10,738 nucleotides of DNA from Melioribacteraceae bacterium (GTDB taxonomy: Bacteria > Bacteroidota > Ignavibacteria > Ignavibacteriales > Melioribacteraceae): assembly GCA_027036655.1 (NCBI GenBank), contig JALWEC010000275.1, positions 1 to 10,738 of the forward strand. Direction: 5' to 3'. Shown here piece after piece: positions 1 through 8,365 of this stretch. The first letter of the stretch is position 1. Each line of letters opens with the position of its first letter. The position numbers and the translations under genes are program-made. The notes under the pieces were generated by a model. The model saw nothing but the letters and a program-made list of their open reading frames with translations, did no database searches and was not told the DNA's origin.

Positions 1-1512
1 ATAGGATTGGGACACATTCCGTTCGGTAGCGAAGCTTGGCTTACAGCCGCTGGAATACTTCTGTTTATGGGCGCCGTCGGTAAGTCGGCTCAGTTCCCTC
101 TCCATGTTTGGCTGCCGGATGCAATGGAAGGTCCTACTCCGGTCAGCGCGCTGATTCACGCCGCTACGATGGTTGCGGCTGGCGTTTATATGCTTACGAA
201 GATTTTTGTAATTCTTTCGGCGGACGCTTTAACGGTAATCGCTCTTGTAGGAGCTTTCACCTCATTTCTCGCTGCAAGTATTGCAATTACTCAAAACGAT
301 ATTAAAAAAGTCCTGGCGTACTCGACTGTCAGTCAGCTTGGTTATATGGTTATGGCTGTCGGCGTAGGAGCTTACACTTTTGCGTTCTTCCACTTGGTAA
401 CTCACGCTTTTTTCAAAGCTCTTTTATTCCTCGGCTCGGGTTCTGTTATTCACGCAATGCATCACGAACAGGATATGCGTCAAATGGGCGGTTTGAGGAA
501 AAAGATGCCGATTACATATTACACATTTTTAACGGCTACACTTGCAATTTCCGGGATTCCCCTCTTTTCGGGATTTCTGAGTAAGGATGGTTTGTTAGCA
601 GGGACTTACGCTTTCGGGCTTTTAACCGGACATTGGACGGTTGCCATTTTCGGTTTTGTAGTCGCATTTATGACGGCATTCTACATGTTCCGTTTGGTTA
701 TTATGACTTTCCACGGCGAACCGCGCAACAAGGAAAAATATGATCACGCGCATGAAACACCGAAAGCAATGACAATTCCCCTTATTACTCTCGCGGTGCT
801 TTCAATCTGGATTTGGTACACTCCCAATCCTTTTAATCCCGAAGCAGGCTGGTTCTACAATAAGATGGAAGTAAAAACCACTGTAGTTCCTCAGGACATG
901 CGCTTCAACTTCATGAAAACCGAAGCGCCGGAACATGAAACGGCTGAGACGGAAAAATTAAACTCCGAAAGTCGTGAAACAGTTGAAGGCGAGAAAGTTG
1001 TCGAAACCGAACGCGTAATGCACTCGGAGATGTACGAACACGCCATGCACGAAGCTCATCTTCCGACAATGATTTGGTCAATTCTCCTTGCCGGGCTCGG
1101 AATACTGTTTGCTTATGTTATTTACCAGTGGAAAAAGATTTCAGCCGACGAGCTTGCAAAAAAATGGCCGTGGCTCTATAAATTTTCACTTAATAAATGG
1201 TACGTTGATGAGTTTTACGATAAAACCTTTATCGGAGGCACTCTGGAATTTAGCCGTTGGCTATCTATTTTCGATAACAAAGTTGTTGACGGAATCGTTA
1301 ACGGAGCGGCTACTTTAACGCGCGGAGTTTCAGCCGTAAGCGGCTGGTTTGACACTTATGTTGTTGACGGACTTGTGAACTTCACGGCGTTCTTCAGCGG
1401 CGTACTCGGCTTCGGATTGAAGAAAATACAAAATGGTAAAGTACAAAGCTATGTGCTGGTTGTAGTTTTATCGTTAATACTTTTGTTCGTAATGTTTTTA
1501 CCGTTTTTTTAA
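1..1512 (+). CDS. nuoL: NADH-quinone oxidoreductase subunit L (NuoL), 5' truncated by the window edge
   Basis: This is the distal antiporter-like membrane subunit of respiratory complex I, which helps couple quinone reduction by NADH to proton pumping. The frame is open from base 1, so the TTG at 7-9 is an internal codon; 503 residues are visible and about 200 N-terminal residues (roughly the first six membrane helices) are missing. Numbering from base 1, the family's core is intact: [19 protein letters not shown] with Lys28 (E. coli Lys229), SALIHAATM with His53, the [14 protein letters not shown] helix with His131, His135 and Lys139 (E. coli His334, His338, Lys342), and FLSKD with Lys195. 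The C-terminus has the usual amphipathic lateral-helix region ([10 protein letters not shown] onward) and a final membrane helix. Between helices, residues 306-353 form an unusual acidic, His-containing loop. The part after Lys28 is about 90 residues longer than in E. coli. It is followed after 34 bases by nuoM. Family assignment is secure. Confidence 0.97.
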   Translation: MGLGHIPFGSEAWLTAAGILLFMGAVGKSAQFPLHVWLPDAMEGPTPVSALIHAATMVAAGVYMLTKIFVILSADALTVIALVGAFTSFLAASIAITQNDIKKVLAYSTVSQLGYMVMAVGVGAYTFAFFHLVTHAFFKALLFLGSGSVIHAMHHEQDMRQMGGLRKKMPITYYTFLTATLAISGIPLFSGFLSKDGLLAGTYAFGLLTGHWTVAIFGFVVAFMTAFYMFRLVIMTFHGEPRNKEKYDHAHETPKAMTIPLITLAVLSIWIWYTPNPFNPEAGWFYNKMEVKTTVVPQDMRFNFMKTEAPEHETAETEKLNSESRETVEGEKVVETERVMHSEMYEHAMHEAHLPTMIWSILLAGLGILFAYVIYQWKKISADELAKKWPWLYKFSLNKWYVDEFYDKTFIGGTLEFSRWLSIFDNKVVDGIVNGAATLTRGVSAVSGWFDTYVVDGLVNFTAFFSGVLGFGLKKIQNGKVQSYVLVVVLSLILLFVMFLPFF

Positions 1513-1546
1513 TTGTTTGAAATAATAAAAATAGGACTTATATAGA

Positions 1547-3121
1547 ATGAGTTTTCCGATTTTAACACTGATTACATTTGTCCCGGTTGTGGGAATGGTT
1601 GCAATTCTTTTTTTGAAAAAAGGACAAGACAATGCCGTCAGATATACGGCTTTAACCGCAACAGCCATCCAGTTGGTTCTGGCAATTATTATGCTCTTCG
1701 CTTTTGATTTCACAAAAGCCGGCATTTTGGATGCCTCTACTTTCCAATTTGTTGAAAAAGCGCGTTGGATTACGATTCCCAACGTTTCCTGGATAGGGAC
1801 TATCAAAATCGACTATTTTGTAGGCGTTGACGGCTTAAGTATTCTTATGGTATTCCTTTCGGCGTTCGTTTCCTTTATCGCCACACTCTCCTCGTGGAAT
1901 ATCAAGAAAATGGTAAAAGGTTACTTTATGCTCTTCCTTTTACTCGACGCCGCAATGATGGGAGTTTTCGTTTCTCTCGATTTCTTCCTGTTCTATGTTT
2001 TCTGGGAAATCATGCTTCTCCCAATGTACTTCCTTATCGGTATCTGGGGCGGTCCCCGCAAGGAATATGCGGCTATTAAGTTCTTTATTTACACTTTGTT
2101 CGGAAGTATCTTTATTCTTCTTACAATGATTGCGCTTTATTTCAGCGCGACGGAAACGGTAAACGGAATTCAACTTCATACGTTTAATTTAATTGAGTTG
2201 ACCAAAGCGTCGGCTTATTCGGCAACCGGAATTTTATCTCCGCAAAATCCGAACAACTGGAGAATGATTGCTTATATTTTCCTCTTTATCGGCTTTGCAA
2301 TCAAAATCCCGATGTTCCCGTTCCACACTTGGCTGCCGGATGCGCACGTTGAAGCTCCTACACCGATAAGCGTTATTCTTGCCGGCGTACTCTTGAAAAT
2401 GGGCACATACGGAATTTTAAGAATCAGTTACCCGATTTTCCCCGAAATCACAAGAGAACTTGCGTGGTACATCGGATTGTTCGGCGTGATAAATATTATT
2501 TACGGAGCTTTGGTTGCTTTGGCTCAGAAGGATTTCAAAAAACTTATCGCCTACTCCTCAATTTCTCACATGGGTTATGTTCTCCTTGGAATGGCAACGT
2601 TATCCGTAACAGGTATTACCGGAGCGATATTCCAGATGTTTAATCACGGTACGATTACGGCAATGTTATTCCTTATCGTCGGCGTAATTTACGACAGAGC
2701 GCATACGCGCGGTATTTACGAGTTCGGCGGTTTGGCAAACAAAATGCCGGTTTATACCGGAATAGTAACAATCGCTTTCTTCGCGGCAATCGGTTTACCG
2801 GGACTCAGCGGTTTTATTTCCGAATCTCTCGTATTCCTCGGCGGTTTCGGCTCAACCGTAACGCGCACGTTAACTATTGTCGGTTTGCTCGGAATTCTGC
2901 TCGGCGCAGCTTATATGTTGTGGACGCTTCAGAGAATTTACTTTGGTAAGTTCAACGAAAAATGGAGCTTTATGGAAGATCTTACCCCGAGAGAATATTT
3001 AATGTTTGTACCTCTCGCAATCGTAGTTATTTATCTTGGAGTTCAGCCGGGATTGGCAATCGACTTTATGAATACATCAGTTAAGACTTTTGTTCATTTT
3101 CTTAACACTGCAGCATTTTAG
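1547..3121 (+). CDS. nuoM: NADH-quinone oxidoreductase subunit M (NuoM)
   Basis: Antiporter-like, proton-translocating inner-membrane subunit of complex I, 524 residues, close to the usual 500-odd. The ATG is preceded by AGGA at 1533-1536. The polypeptide is hydrophobic throughout with about 14 predicted membrane spans. Diagnostic residues are present: Glu154 in FYVFWEIMLLPMYF (E. coli Glu144, essential for pumping), Lys253 in GFAIKIPMFPFHTWLPDAH (E. coli Lys234), Lys284 in AGVLLKMGTYGILR (E. coli Lys265), His341 in SISHMGYVLLG, His367 in MFNHG, and Glu426 in GFISES (matching E. coli Glu407). The WLPDAHVEAPTP signature separates it from NuoL ([11 protein letters not shown]) and NuoN (WTPDVYEGAP), both also found here. 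It sits between nuoL and nuoN in the standard L-M-N order with short spacers, so cotranscription is expected. No truncation or missing residue was seen. Confidence 0.98.
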   Translation: MSFPILTLITFVPVVGMVAILFLKKGQDNAVRYTALTATAIQLVLAIIMLFAFDFTKAGILDASTFQFVEKARWITIPNVSWIGTIKIDYFVGVDGLSILMVFLSAFVSFIATLSSWNIKKMVKGYFMLFLLLDAAMMGVFVSLDFFLFYVFWEIMLLPMYFLIGIWGGPRKEYAAIKFFIYTLFGSIFILLTMIALYFSATETVNGIQLHTFNLIELTKASAYSATGILSPQNPNNWRMIAYIFLFIGFAIKIPMFPFHTWLPDAHVEAPTPISVILAGVLLKMGTYGILRISYPIFPEITRELAWYIGLFGVINIIYGALVALAQKDFKKLIAYSSISHMGYVLLGMATLSVTGITGAIFQMFNHGTITAMLFLIVGVIYDRAHTRGIYEFGGLANKMPVYTGIVTIAFFAAIGLPGLSGFISESLVFLGGFGSTVTRTLTIVGLLGILLGAAYMLWTLQRIYFGKFNEKWSFMEDLTPREYLMFVPLAIVVIYLGVQPGLAIDFMNTSVKTFVHFLNTAAF

Positions 3122-3148
3122 AACGAAATTAGGATATTGACATAAATT

Positions 3149-4660
3149 ATGAACAATTTATCAAGTTTTATTGGTTCACTTAGCATAATAAAGCCTGAAA
3201 TTGCAATCGCGATTTCACTTGTTGTGGTGCTGATTTTCGACCTTATTTTTAAGGAGAAGAAAACTATTATTCCCTATATCGGAATTGCAGGATTAGTAGT
3301 AACATTCTTCCTTTTAATTGCTCAATTCGGACAAACACACGCCGGATTCTTCACTTCCCCCGAAGCTAAAATAGGGATGTTCGCTCTTGACCCGTTCAGC
3401 ACATTCTTAAAATTAATAATAGTAATTACTTCTATTATTGTTATTATTATGTCAATTTCCTCCGATGAAATTAAGTCGGTAACGCAACGATCCGGCGAGT
3501 ATTACACGTTGATGTTCGGAATGATTCTCGGAATGATGTTTTTAACCTCTGCGACCGATTTTCTGCTAATTTACGTCTCGGTTGAGTTAATGTCGCTTTC
3601 TTCTTACGTACTTGCCGGCTTTCTGAAGCAGCAGAAACGCCCCGCGGAATCCTCCTTAAAGTATGTAATTTACGGCTCTGTCTCATCGGGAATAATGCTT
3701 TTCGGCATCTCCTTGATATACGGACTTTACGGAACGACAAACCTTGAGGCAATTGCATCTGCGGGAAATATTCAAGGATTTAATTACATCACTATGGCAG
3801 TCGCCTCAATACTTGTTTTTGTCGGTATCGGATATAAAATTTCGGCGGTGCCATTCCATTTTTGGACTCCGGACGTTTACGAAGGCGCTCCTCTTCCAAT
3901 TACAGCTTACCTTTCGGTTGCGAGTAAAGCGGCGGGCTTTGCATTTTTGGTTCGTGTTATCCAGTTAGGATTTGCAACCGGAAGTGATTCTCACGGCTTC
4001 TGGGAAATGATCAGCGGAGTTGATTGGAGAACTTTCATTATTTTGATAGCAATCTTAACAATGAGCGTCGGTAACTTGGTGGCTTTGTGGCAGGATAACT
4101 TAAAACGACTTCTAGCATATTCGAGTATCGCCCACGCCGGTTATTTAATCGCCGCTCTTGCCGCATTTTCAAACGAGAGCATCCTCGCAATTTTAGTTTA
4201 CTTTGTTTTTTACATGCTAATGAATCTCGGCGCTTTCTACACCGTAATGGTAGTCCGTAACAAAATCGGAAGCGAAGATATTAACGATTACGACGGCTTG
4301 GGACGCACCAGTCCCCTTCTCGGCGTAGTCTTCGGAATTTTCTTGTTCTCTCTTGCCGGCGTTCCTCCGTTTGCGGGATTTATCGGAAAACTTTACATCT
4401 TCGTCGCTCTTGTGGACGCAAAATTGATCGCGCTTGCCGTTATCGGCTTGCTAAACGCCACATTATCGGTTTACTACTATATGCGAATAATGAAGCACAT
4501 GTATTTCAATAAACCCAACGAAATGACACCTTCTATCGACGCTCCCGTTCTGGACAAAACAATGCTGATTATTCTTGCGGTTCCGACATTGCTGTTCGGT
4601 ATTTTCTTCCAGACAATCGTGCATCTCGCTCAGCAGTCGGTTCATTTATTGGGATTATAA
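3149..4660 (+). CDS. nuoN: NADH-quinone oxidoreductase subunit N (NuoN)
   Basis: Third antiporter-like subunit of complex I, nearest to the NuoA/H/J/K end of the membrane arm; 503 residues, slightly longer than the 485 of E. coli. AGGA at 3131-3134 precedes the ATG with a rather long spacer of 14 bases. Conserved residues are visible: Glu146 in IYVSVELMSLSSYVLAGF (E. coli Glu133), Lys230 in GIGYKISAVPFHFWTPDVYEGAP (E. coli Lys217), Lys260 in SVASKAAGFAFL (E. coli Lys247), His329 in SSIAHAGYL, and Lys414 in FAGFIGKLYIF (matching E. coli Lys395). The WTPDVYEGAPLPITAYLS run is the NuoN hallmark. In most bacteria nuoN closes the operon; here another small gene follows after 27 bases, before the terminator. 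The sequence gives no sign of damage. Confidence 0.98.
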   Translation: MNNLSSFIGSLSIIKPEIAIAISLVVVLIFDLIFKEKKTIIPYIGIAGLVVTFFLLIAQFGQTHAGFFTSPEAKIGMFALDPFSTFLKLIIVITSIIVIIMSISSDEIKSVTQRSGEYYTLMFGMILGMMFLTSATDFLLIYVSVELMSLSSYVLAGFLKQQKRPAESSLKYVIYGSVSSGIMLFGISLIYGLYGTTNLEAIASAGNIQGFNYITMAVASILVFVGIGYKISAVPFHFWTPDVYEGAPLPITAYLSVASKAAGFAFLVRVIQLGFATGSDSHGFWEMISGVDWRTFIILIAILTMSVGNLVALWQDNLKRLLAYSSIAHAGYLIAALAAFSNESILAILVYFVFYMLMNLGAFYTVMVVRNKIGSEDINDYDGLGRTSPLLGVVFGIFLFSLAGVPPFAGFIGKLYIFVALVDAKLIALAVIGLLNATLSVYYYMRIMKHMYFNKPNEMTPSIDAPVLDKTMLIILAVPTLLFGIFFQTIVHLAQQSVHLLGL

Positions 4661-4687
4661 AATTTATTTCGATTTTCGGAGATATTA

Positions 4688-4954
4688 ATGAATCATATAC
4701 AAGAATTGGTAAATAATAAAGAAACATTTTTTAAATACATGGCAAATTTCTTTCCCGTGTATTATAAATCGAATCTCTTTTTAAGAGACGTTCAATTTGC
4801 AATTAAAAATTACTTCGACCAGAAGAACAATAAACTCTCCTACACCGAGACCGAAAACTTGGCTTTGGAATTGATGAAAAATCTCGTTGAAAACGGCGAA
4901 GCCAAAATCTTAAATGAAAACAAATCGTGGGAATTTTTAATCAAATTGGATTAA
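4688..4954 (+). CDS. Small hypothetical protein, last gene of the nuo operon
   Basis: I do not recognise this 88-residue protein. It starts at an ATG 27 bases after the nuoN stop, with GGAG at 4678-4681 at ideal spacing (6 bases), and its stop is 23 bases before the operon's terminator, so it looks like a translated operon member. It has no signal peptide and no hydrophobic stretch long enough for a membrane span. It is rich in Asn, Lys and Glu, has one Trp (near the C-terminus) and no Cys, so it is unlikely to bind an Fe-S cluster. It looks mainly helical: an aromatic N-terminal third (FFKYMANFFPVYYKSNLFLR), a middle helix, then an amphipathic helix (ETENLALELMKNLVENG) and a short C-terminal segment that could be a beta hairpin (GEAKILNENKSWEFLIKL). 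The shape resembles a small winged-helix-like or adaptor fold, but that is only a guess. Function unknown. Confidence 0.8.
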   Translation: MNHIQELVNNKETFFKYMANFFPVYYKSNLFLRDVQFAIKNYFDQKNNKLSYTETENLALELMKNLVENGEAKILNENKSWEFLIKLD

Positions 4955-4977
4955 GTTTCTCTCTCCTCTCAATTTTT

Positions 4978-5014
4978 AACCGATAGCGGATTAATTTCAG
5001 TTATCGGTTTTTTT
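4978..5014 (+). terminator. Intrinsic terminator of the nuo operon
   Basis: AACCGATA (4978-4985) pairs perfectly with TATCGGTT (5002-5009); an adjacent G-T pair can extend it. The second arm runs into seven T residues (5008-5014). It lies 23 bases after the stop of the small gene and is the first hairpin with a T-tract downstream of nuoN, so the small gene is inside the transcription unit. Confidence 0.85.
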
Positions 5015-5082
5015 ATTGCATGCATTACTCCAAAAAACGAATTAGAATATTATTTTGCTTTCTACCAAAATGTTTTTTGTAG

Positions 5083-5104
5083 CGTAGATTGCTTGCAATC
5101 TGCG
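5083..5104. repeat. REP-like palindromic hairpin in the convergent spacer
   Basis: CGTAGATTGC (5083-5092) and GCAATCTGCG (5095-5104) are inverted copies with one G-T pair, separated by TT, and are flanked by T6 on one side and A5 on the other. No T-tract follows on either strand in the right position for a terminator. It lies between two convergent operons, a usual place for short dispersed palindromic repeats. Whether other copies exist in the genome cannot be seen here. Confidence 0.5.
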
Positions 5105-5173
5105 AAAAAGAAACATAACGCTAAATTATTTATTGCCATTAATCTCTTAAATTCTTTCCGGCGCATACAAAAC

Positions 5174-5202
5174 AACCTCGGAACCGTAACGGAACCGAGG
5201 TT
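5174..5202 (-). terminator. Probable terminator of the atpDC unit
   Basis: AACCTCGG (5174-5181) and CCGAGGTT (5195-5202) are perfect inverted arms; inside them CCG/CGG can form a further stem across a TT/TT internal loop. On the minus strand the hairpin starts 32 bases after the atpC stop and is followed by GTTTTGT, a modest T-tract. On the plus strand it is followed by TTAAATTAA, so it might also act weakly that way. It is the only strong hairpin downstream of atpC. Confidence 0.65.
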
Positions 5203-5222
5203 TAAATTAATAAGGGGGAAGA

Positions 5223-5261
5223 ATGAAAAAGTGGTTAAATCCGAACGCCTTTAAGTTTTAA
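5223..5261 (+). CDS. Possible 12-codon ORF behind a strong ribosome binding site
   Basis: A short ORF (MKKWLNPNAFKF, then TAA) begins 8 bases or less after an unusually purine-rich site, AAGGGGGAAG (5212-5221), and follows the hairpin at 5174-5202. It overlaps the last nine codons of atpC on the other strand. A hairpin, a strong Shine-Dalgarno-like run and a short Lys-rich peptide together look like a leader peptide or the remnant of a gene start, but no plus-strand gene follows, because the downstream DNA is atpC and atpD antisense. It may be chance. I list it because it is the best ribosome binding site match in this spacer. Confidence 0.2.
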   Translation: MKKWLNPNAFKF

Positions 5262-5650
5262 TCTGTTAAGCGCTCTCGATAACGCGGCATGGGCGCGCAT
5301 GGAGTCAACGTTTTCTTTATTTTTCTCTTCAAGACGTTTTTTAGCCCGTTCCAAAGCGGCTTTTGCTCTGTCAACGTCAATTTCATCTTCGCTTTCGGCA
5401 GATTCGGCAAGAACGACTACGTGGTTATGCTGAACGTCTATTGTTCCGCCGCTTACCGCATAACGTTTTGTGTTGCCGTCCGCAAATTGAATTTTCATTA
5501 CGCCGATGTTCAACGTGCTTAAAATAGGAGCGTGATTATAAAGAACCTGAAAACCGCCCAATTCTCCCGGAACAGAGATACTAACGACCTCCTCGTCCAA
5601 AATGGGACGAGAAGGCGTTACTATTTCAAGGTGTAATTTTTTATTATCCA

Positions 5651-5651
<1 letters not shown>
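5235..5651 (-). CDS. atpC: F1 ATP synthase epsilon subunit
   Basis: Epsilon subunit of the F1Fo ATP synthase, part of the central rotor stalk and an inhibitor of ATP hydrolysis; 138 residues, the usual size (139 in E. coli). The N-terminal beta-sandwich domain (about residues 1-85) has the family signature SVPGELGGFQVLYNHAPILSTL at 26-47 and GVMKI. The C-terminal part (about 88-138) is a two-helix hairpin; it begins with IDVDRA at 91-96, which fits the I/L-D-x-x-R-A motif known from ATP-binding epsilon subunits such as that of Bacillus PS3. The ATG shares its A with the TAA stop of atpD (a TAATG overlap at 5649-5653), so translation is probably coupled. A hairpin terminator follows 32 bases after the stop. 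Confidence 0.96.
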
Positions 5652-7066
<1,415 letters not shown>

Positions 7067-7092
7067 TCACCTTGATAAATTATATGAATTTG

Positions 7093-7123
7093 TAAATTTA
7101 AATAATCTCAATTTTATATTCAA
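7093..7123 (-). promoter_or_regulatory. Candidate promoter for atpDC
   Basis: Reading the minus strand, TTG (7123-7121) is followed after 20 bases by TAAATTTA (7100-7093). This is one base off the TAnnTTTG -7 element described for Bacteroidetes sigma factors, with a TTG at about -33. It would place transcription start about 20 bases before the atpD ribosome binding site. The spacer is AT-rich, so chance matches are likely. Confidence 0.3.
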
Positions 7124-7135
7124 TAAATAAAGCAT

Positions 7136-7795
7136 TTAAACTTCAATTATCTTGTTTTTTATTGCAAATTTAACCAACTCCACGGTTGATTTCAGCTGCA
7201 GCTTCTGCAAAATTCTTGTTTTGTGCGTTTCAACGGTTCGGACGCTGATAAAGAGCTTGTCGGCGATTTCACTGTTTGTTAATCCTTCCACTACAAAAAG
7301 CATTACTTCCTTTTCCCTTTCGGTTAAAAGTTCCATCAGTCCGGCGGAATCATTCTTAACGCGATTGATGTAACTGCGAGCAATTATTCGGCTTATTTCC
7401 GCGGGATAATATTCCCCTCCTTCGTAAACGGTTATAATCGCTTTAATCAATTCATCTTTTTTGGAGTTTTTAGGTAAATAGCCTCTTGCGCCGGCTTTAA
7501 TAGCGTTGATTACAAAATCTTCGTCGGTAAACATCGACAAAATTAAAACTCCAAGCTCGGGATTTGTTTCGTTAATTTTTTTGGCTATTTCAATGCCGGA
7601 CATATCGGGGAGTGAAATATCGAGAAGGACAACATCCGGGATTTCCTTCGAGAGAGATTTAAAAAATTCACCTCCGCTTGACACCTCGCCCAAAATTAAA
7701 ATTTCTTTTTCGCCGCCGAGCAGAGATTTCAAACCGTCTCGCACAATGTCGTGATCGTCAACAATAAATAATTTTATTTGCTTTTCTTTTTTCAA
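7136..7795 (-). CDS. NarL/FixJ (LuxR-type) two-component response regulator
   Basis: A 219-residue DNA-binding response regulator. The receiver domain (about 7-125) has the acidic pair Asp13/Asp14, phospho-acceptor Asp59 in VVLLDISLPDMSG, switch residue Ser87 in LILSMF and Lys109 in GYLPKNS. After a linker comes a LuxR-type helix-turn-helix (about 157-213): LTEREKEVMLFVVEGLTNSEIADKL, then SVRTVETHKTRILQKL. It should act in the cytoplasm as a phosphorylation-controlled transcription factor; its targets cannot be inferred. The start is TTG at 7795-7793: no ATG or GTG lies between it and the in-frame stop just upstream, and the next Met is residue 64, past the phosphorylation site. No good Shine-Dalgarno precedes it. 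No histidine kinase gene is present in the window, so it is an orphan here. It lies upstream of atpD in the same direction, and its 5' region abuts an inverted-repeat element. Confidence 0.94.
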   Translation of the reverse strand: MKKEKQIKLFIVDDHDIVRDGLKSLLGGEKEILILGEVSSGGEFFKSLSKEIPDVVLLDISLPDMSGIEIAKKINETNPELGVLILSMFTDEDFVINAIKAGARGYLPKNSKKDELIKAIITVYEGGEYYPAEISRIIARSYINRVKNDSAGLMELLTEREKEVMLFVVEGLTNSEIADKLFISVRTVETHKTRILQKLQLKSTVELVKFAIKNKIIEV

Positions 7796-7823
7796 TCTAC
7801 TGAATTAAATAAAATTTCATTTT

Positions 7824-7856
7824 TAAATATAATGATTAATAGAAACCTTTGCACAA
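7824..7856 (-). promoter_or_regulatory. Candidate promoter for the response regulator gene
   Basis: On the minus strand, TATATTTA (7831-7824) differs by one base from the Bacteroidetes TAnnTTTG -7 element, with TTG at 7856-7854, 22 bases upstream, which is slightly long. The TTG falls inside the terminal repeat of the element at 7836-8046, so the element might supply part of the promoter. The AT-rich context makes this a weak call. Confidence 0.22.
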
Positions 7857-8046
7857 CCTAAATTTGTCATATTGAGTTCGCCACGTTTACCCCGACTGCT
7901 TTTCGTTGGGGACGAAGGTGAAAGCCGTCCGAAATATCTCTAAATTTTGTATAATTACCGGTTTTGAGATTCTTCCGCCGTGGCGGATTACGCTTCGCTC
8001 TATTCAGAATGACATATAAAGTAGGTTATGCAAAGCCTTCTAATAA
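7836..8046. mobile_element. MITE-like element with imperfect terminal inverted repeats
   Basis: The 25 bases 7836-7860 and the reverse complement of 8022-8046 match at 21 of 25 positions, sharing CTTTGCA-AACCTA with one variable base. Similarity continues inward, after a small indel, as TGTCATATTGAG against TGTCATTCTGAA. The interior has two hairpins: CCCCGAC/GTTGGGG (7890-7911) and CCGCC/GGCGG (7975-7986). It has no coding capacity and I see no clear target duplication. The TGTCATTCTGA end and the nearby cgaagcg resemble a short dispersed repeat common in Bacteroidetes-type genomes. A transposase-mobilised non-autonomous element is the simplest reading; the family is not identified. Confidence 0.55.
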
Positions 8047-8314
8047 AAAAGAAGTAACATTTTTTATTGTTTTTGGACTGCATCAAGTGAATTTCTCTCT
8101 TCATTATATTGATTGCTTCCAATCCCCCCATTGAATCTCCGTGAAAACGAGCCTACTGCCACCTTATTTTATGGAATTTCGTAAGTAAGCGTATCTCTCG
8201 TTTGAGGAGAACTCAAGTGTTTTTAATCAAAAAGAATATTGCGATAAATTATTACGAAAGATAAAAATAATCTATATAGGCGAAGCGTCAAAAAAAGAGA
8301 AAAGGTTTAAAAGT

Positions 8315-8345
8315 AACCTTAGAGGTTTTGAAAACCTCTAAGGTT
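8315..8345 (-). terminator. Perfect 15-bp palindrome after the endonuclease gene, possible terminator
   Basis: AACCTTAGAGGTTTT (8315-8329) and AAAACCTCTAAGGTT (8331-8345) are exact inverted copies around a single G. It starts 20 bases after the endonuclease stop; on the minus strand it is followed by ACTTTTAAACC, a weak T-tract. A longer T-run (minus strand) lies before it, not after, so it is not a textbook terminator. It may equally be a dispersed palindromic repeat that protects the mRNA 3' end. Confidence 0.45.
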
Positions 8346-8365
8346 TATAAAAAAAAAATCAGGAT

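Larger units (their letters stand above)
7796..8365. other. Intergenic region between the response regulator and the endonuclease gene
   Basis: 570 bases with no credible gene. It holds the possible regulator promoter (7824-7856), an inverted-repeat element (7836-8046), a small TTGAG/CTCAA hairpin (8202-8216, loop GAGAA, followed by GTGTTTTTAATC on the plus strand), AT-rich sequence, and a perfect 15-bp palindrome (8315-8345). Scattered 7-8 base inverted matches occur (AAACGAG with CTCGTTT, TTTCGTAA with TTACGAAA), perhaps a decayed repeat. Nothing else was recognised. Confidence 0.7.

Noticed and set aside
7..9. TTG as the start of nuoL
   Set aside because: The frame is open to base 1 and the family needs about 200 more N-terminal residues, so the gene begins before the window.
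3471..3758. 95-codon minus-strand open frame inside nuoN
   Set aside because: It is Arg- and Ser-rich, as expected for a shadow of a membrane protein gene, and nuoN is intact across it.
5289..5522. 77-codon plus-strand open frame antisense to atpC
   Set aside because: No ribosome binding site, Phe-rich shadow composition; atpC on the other strand fully explains the sequence.
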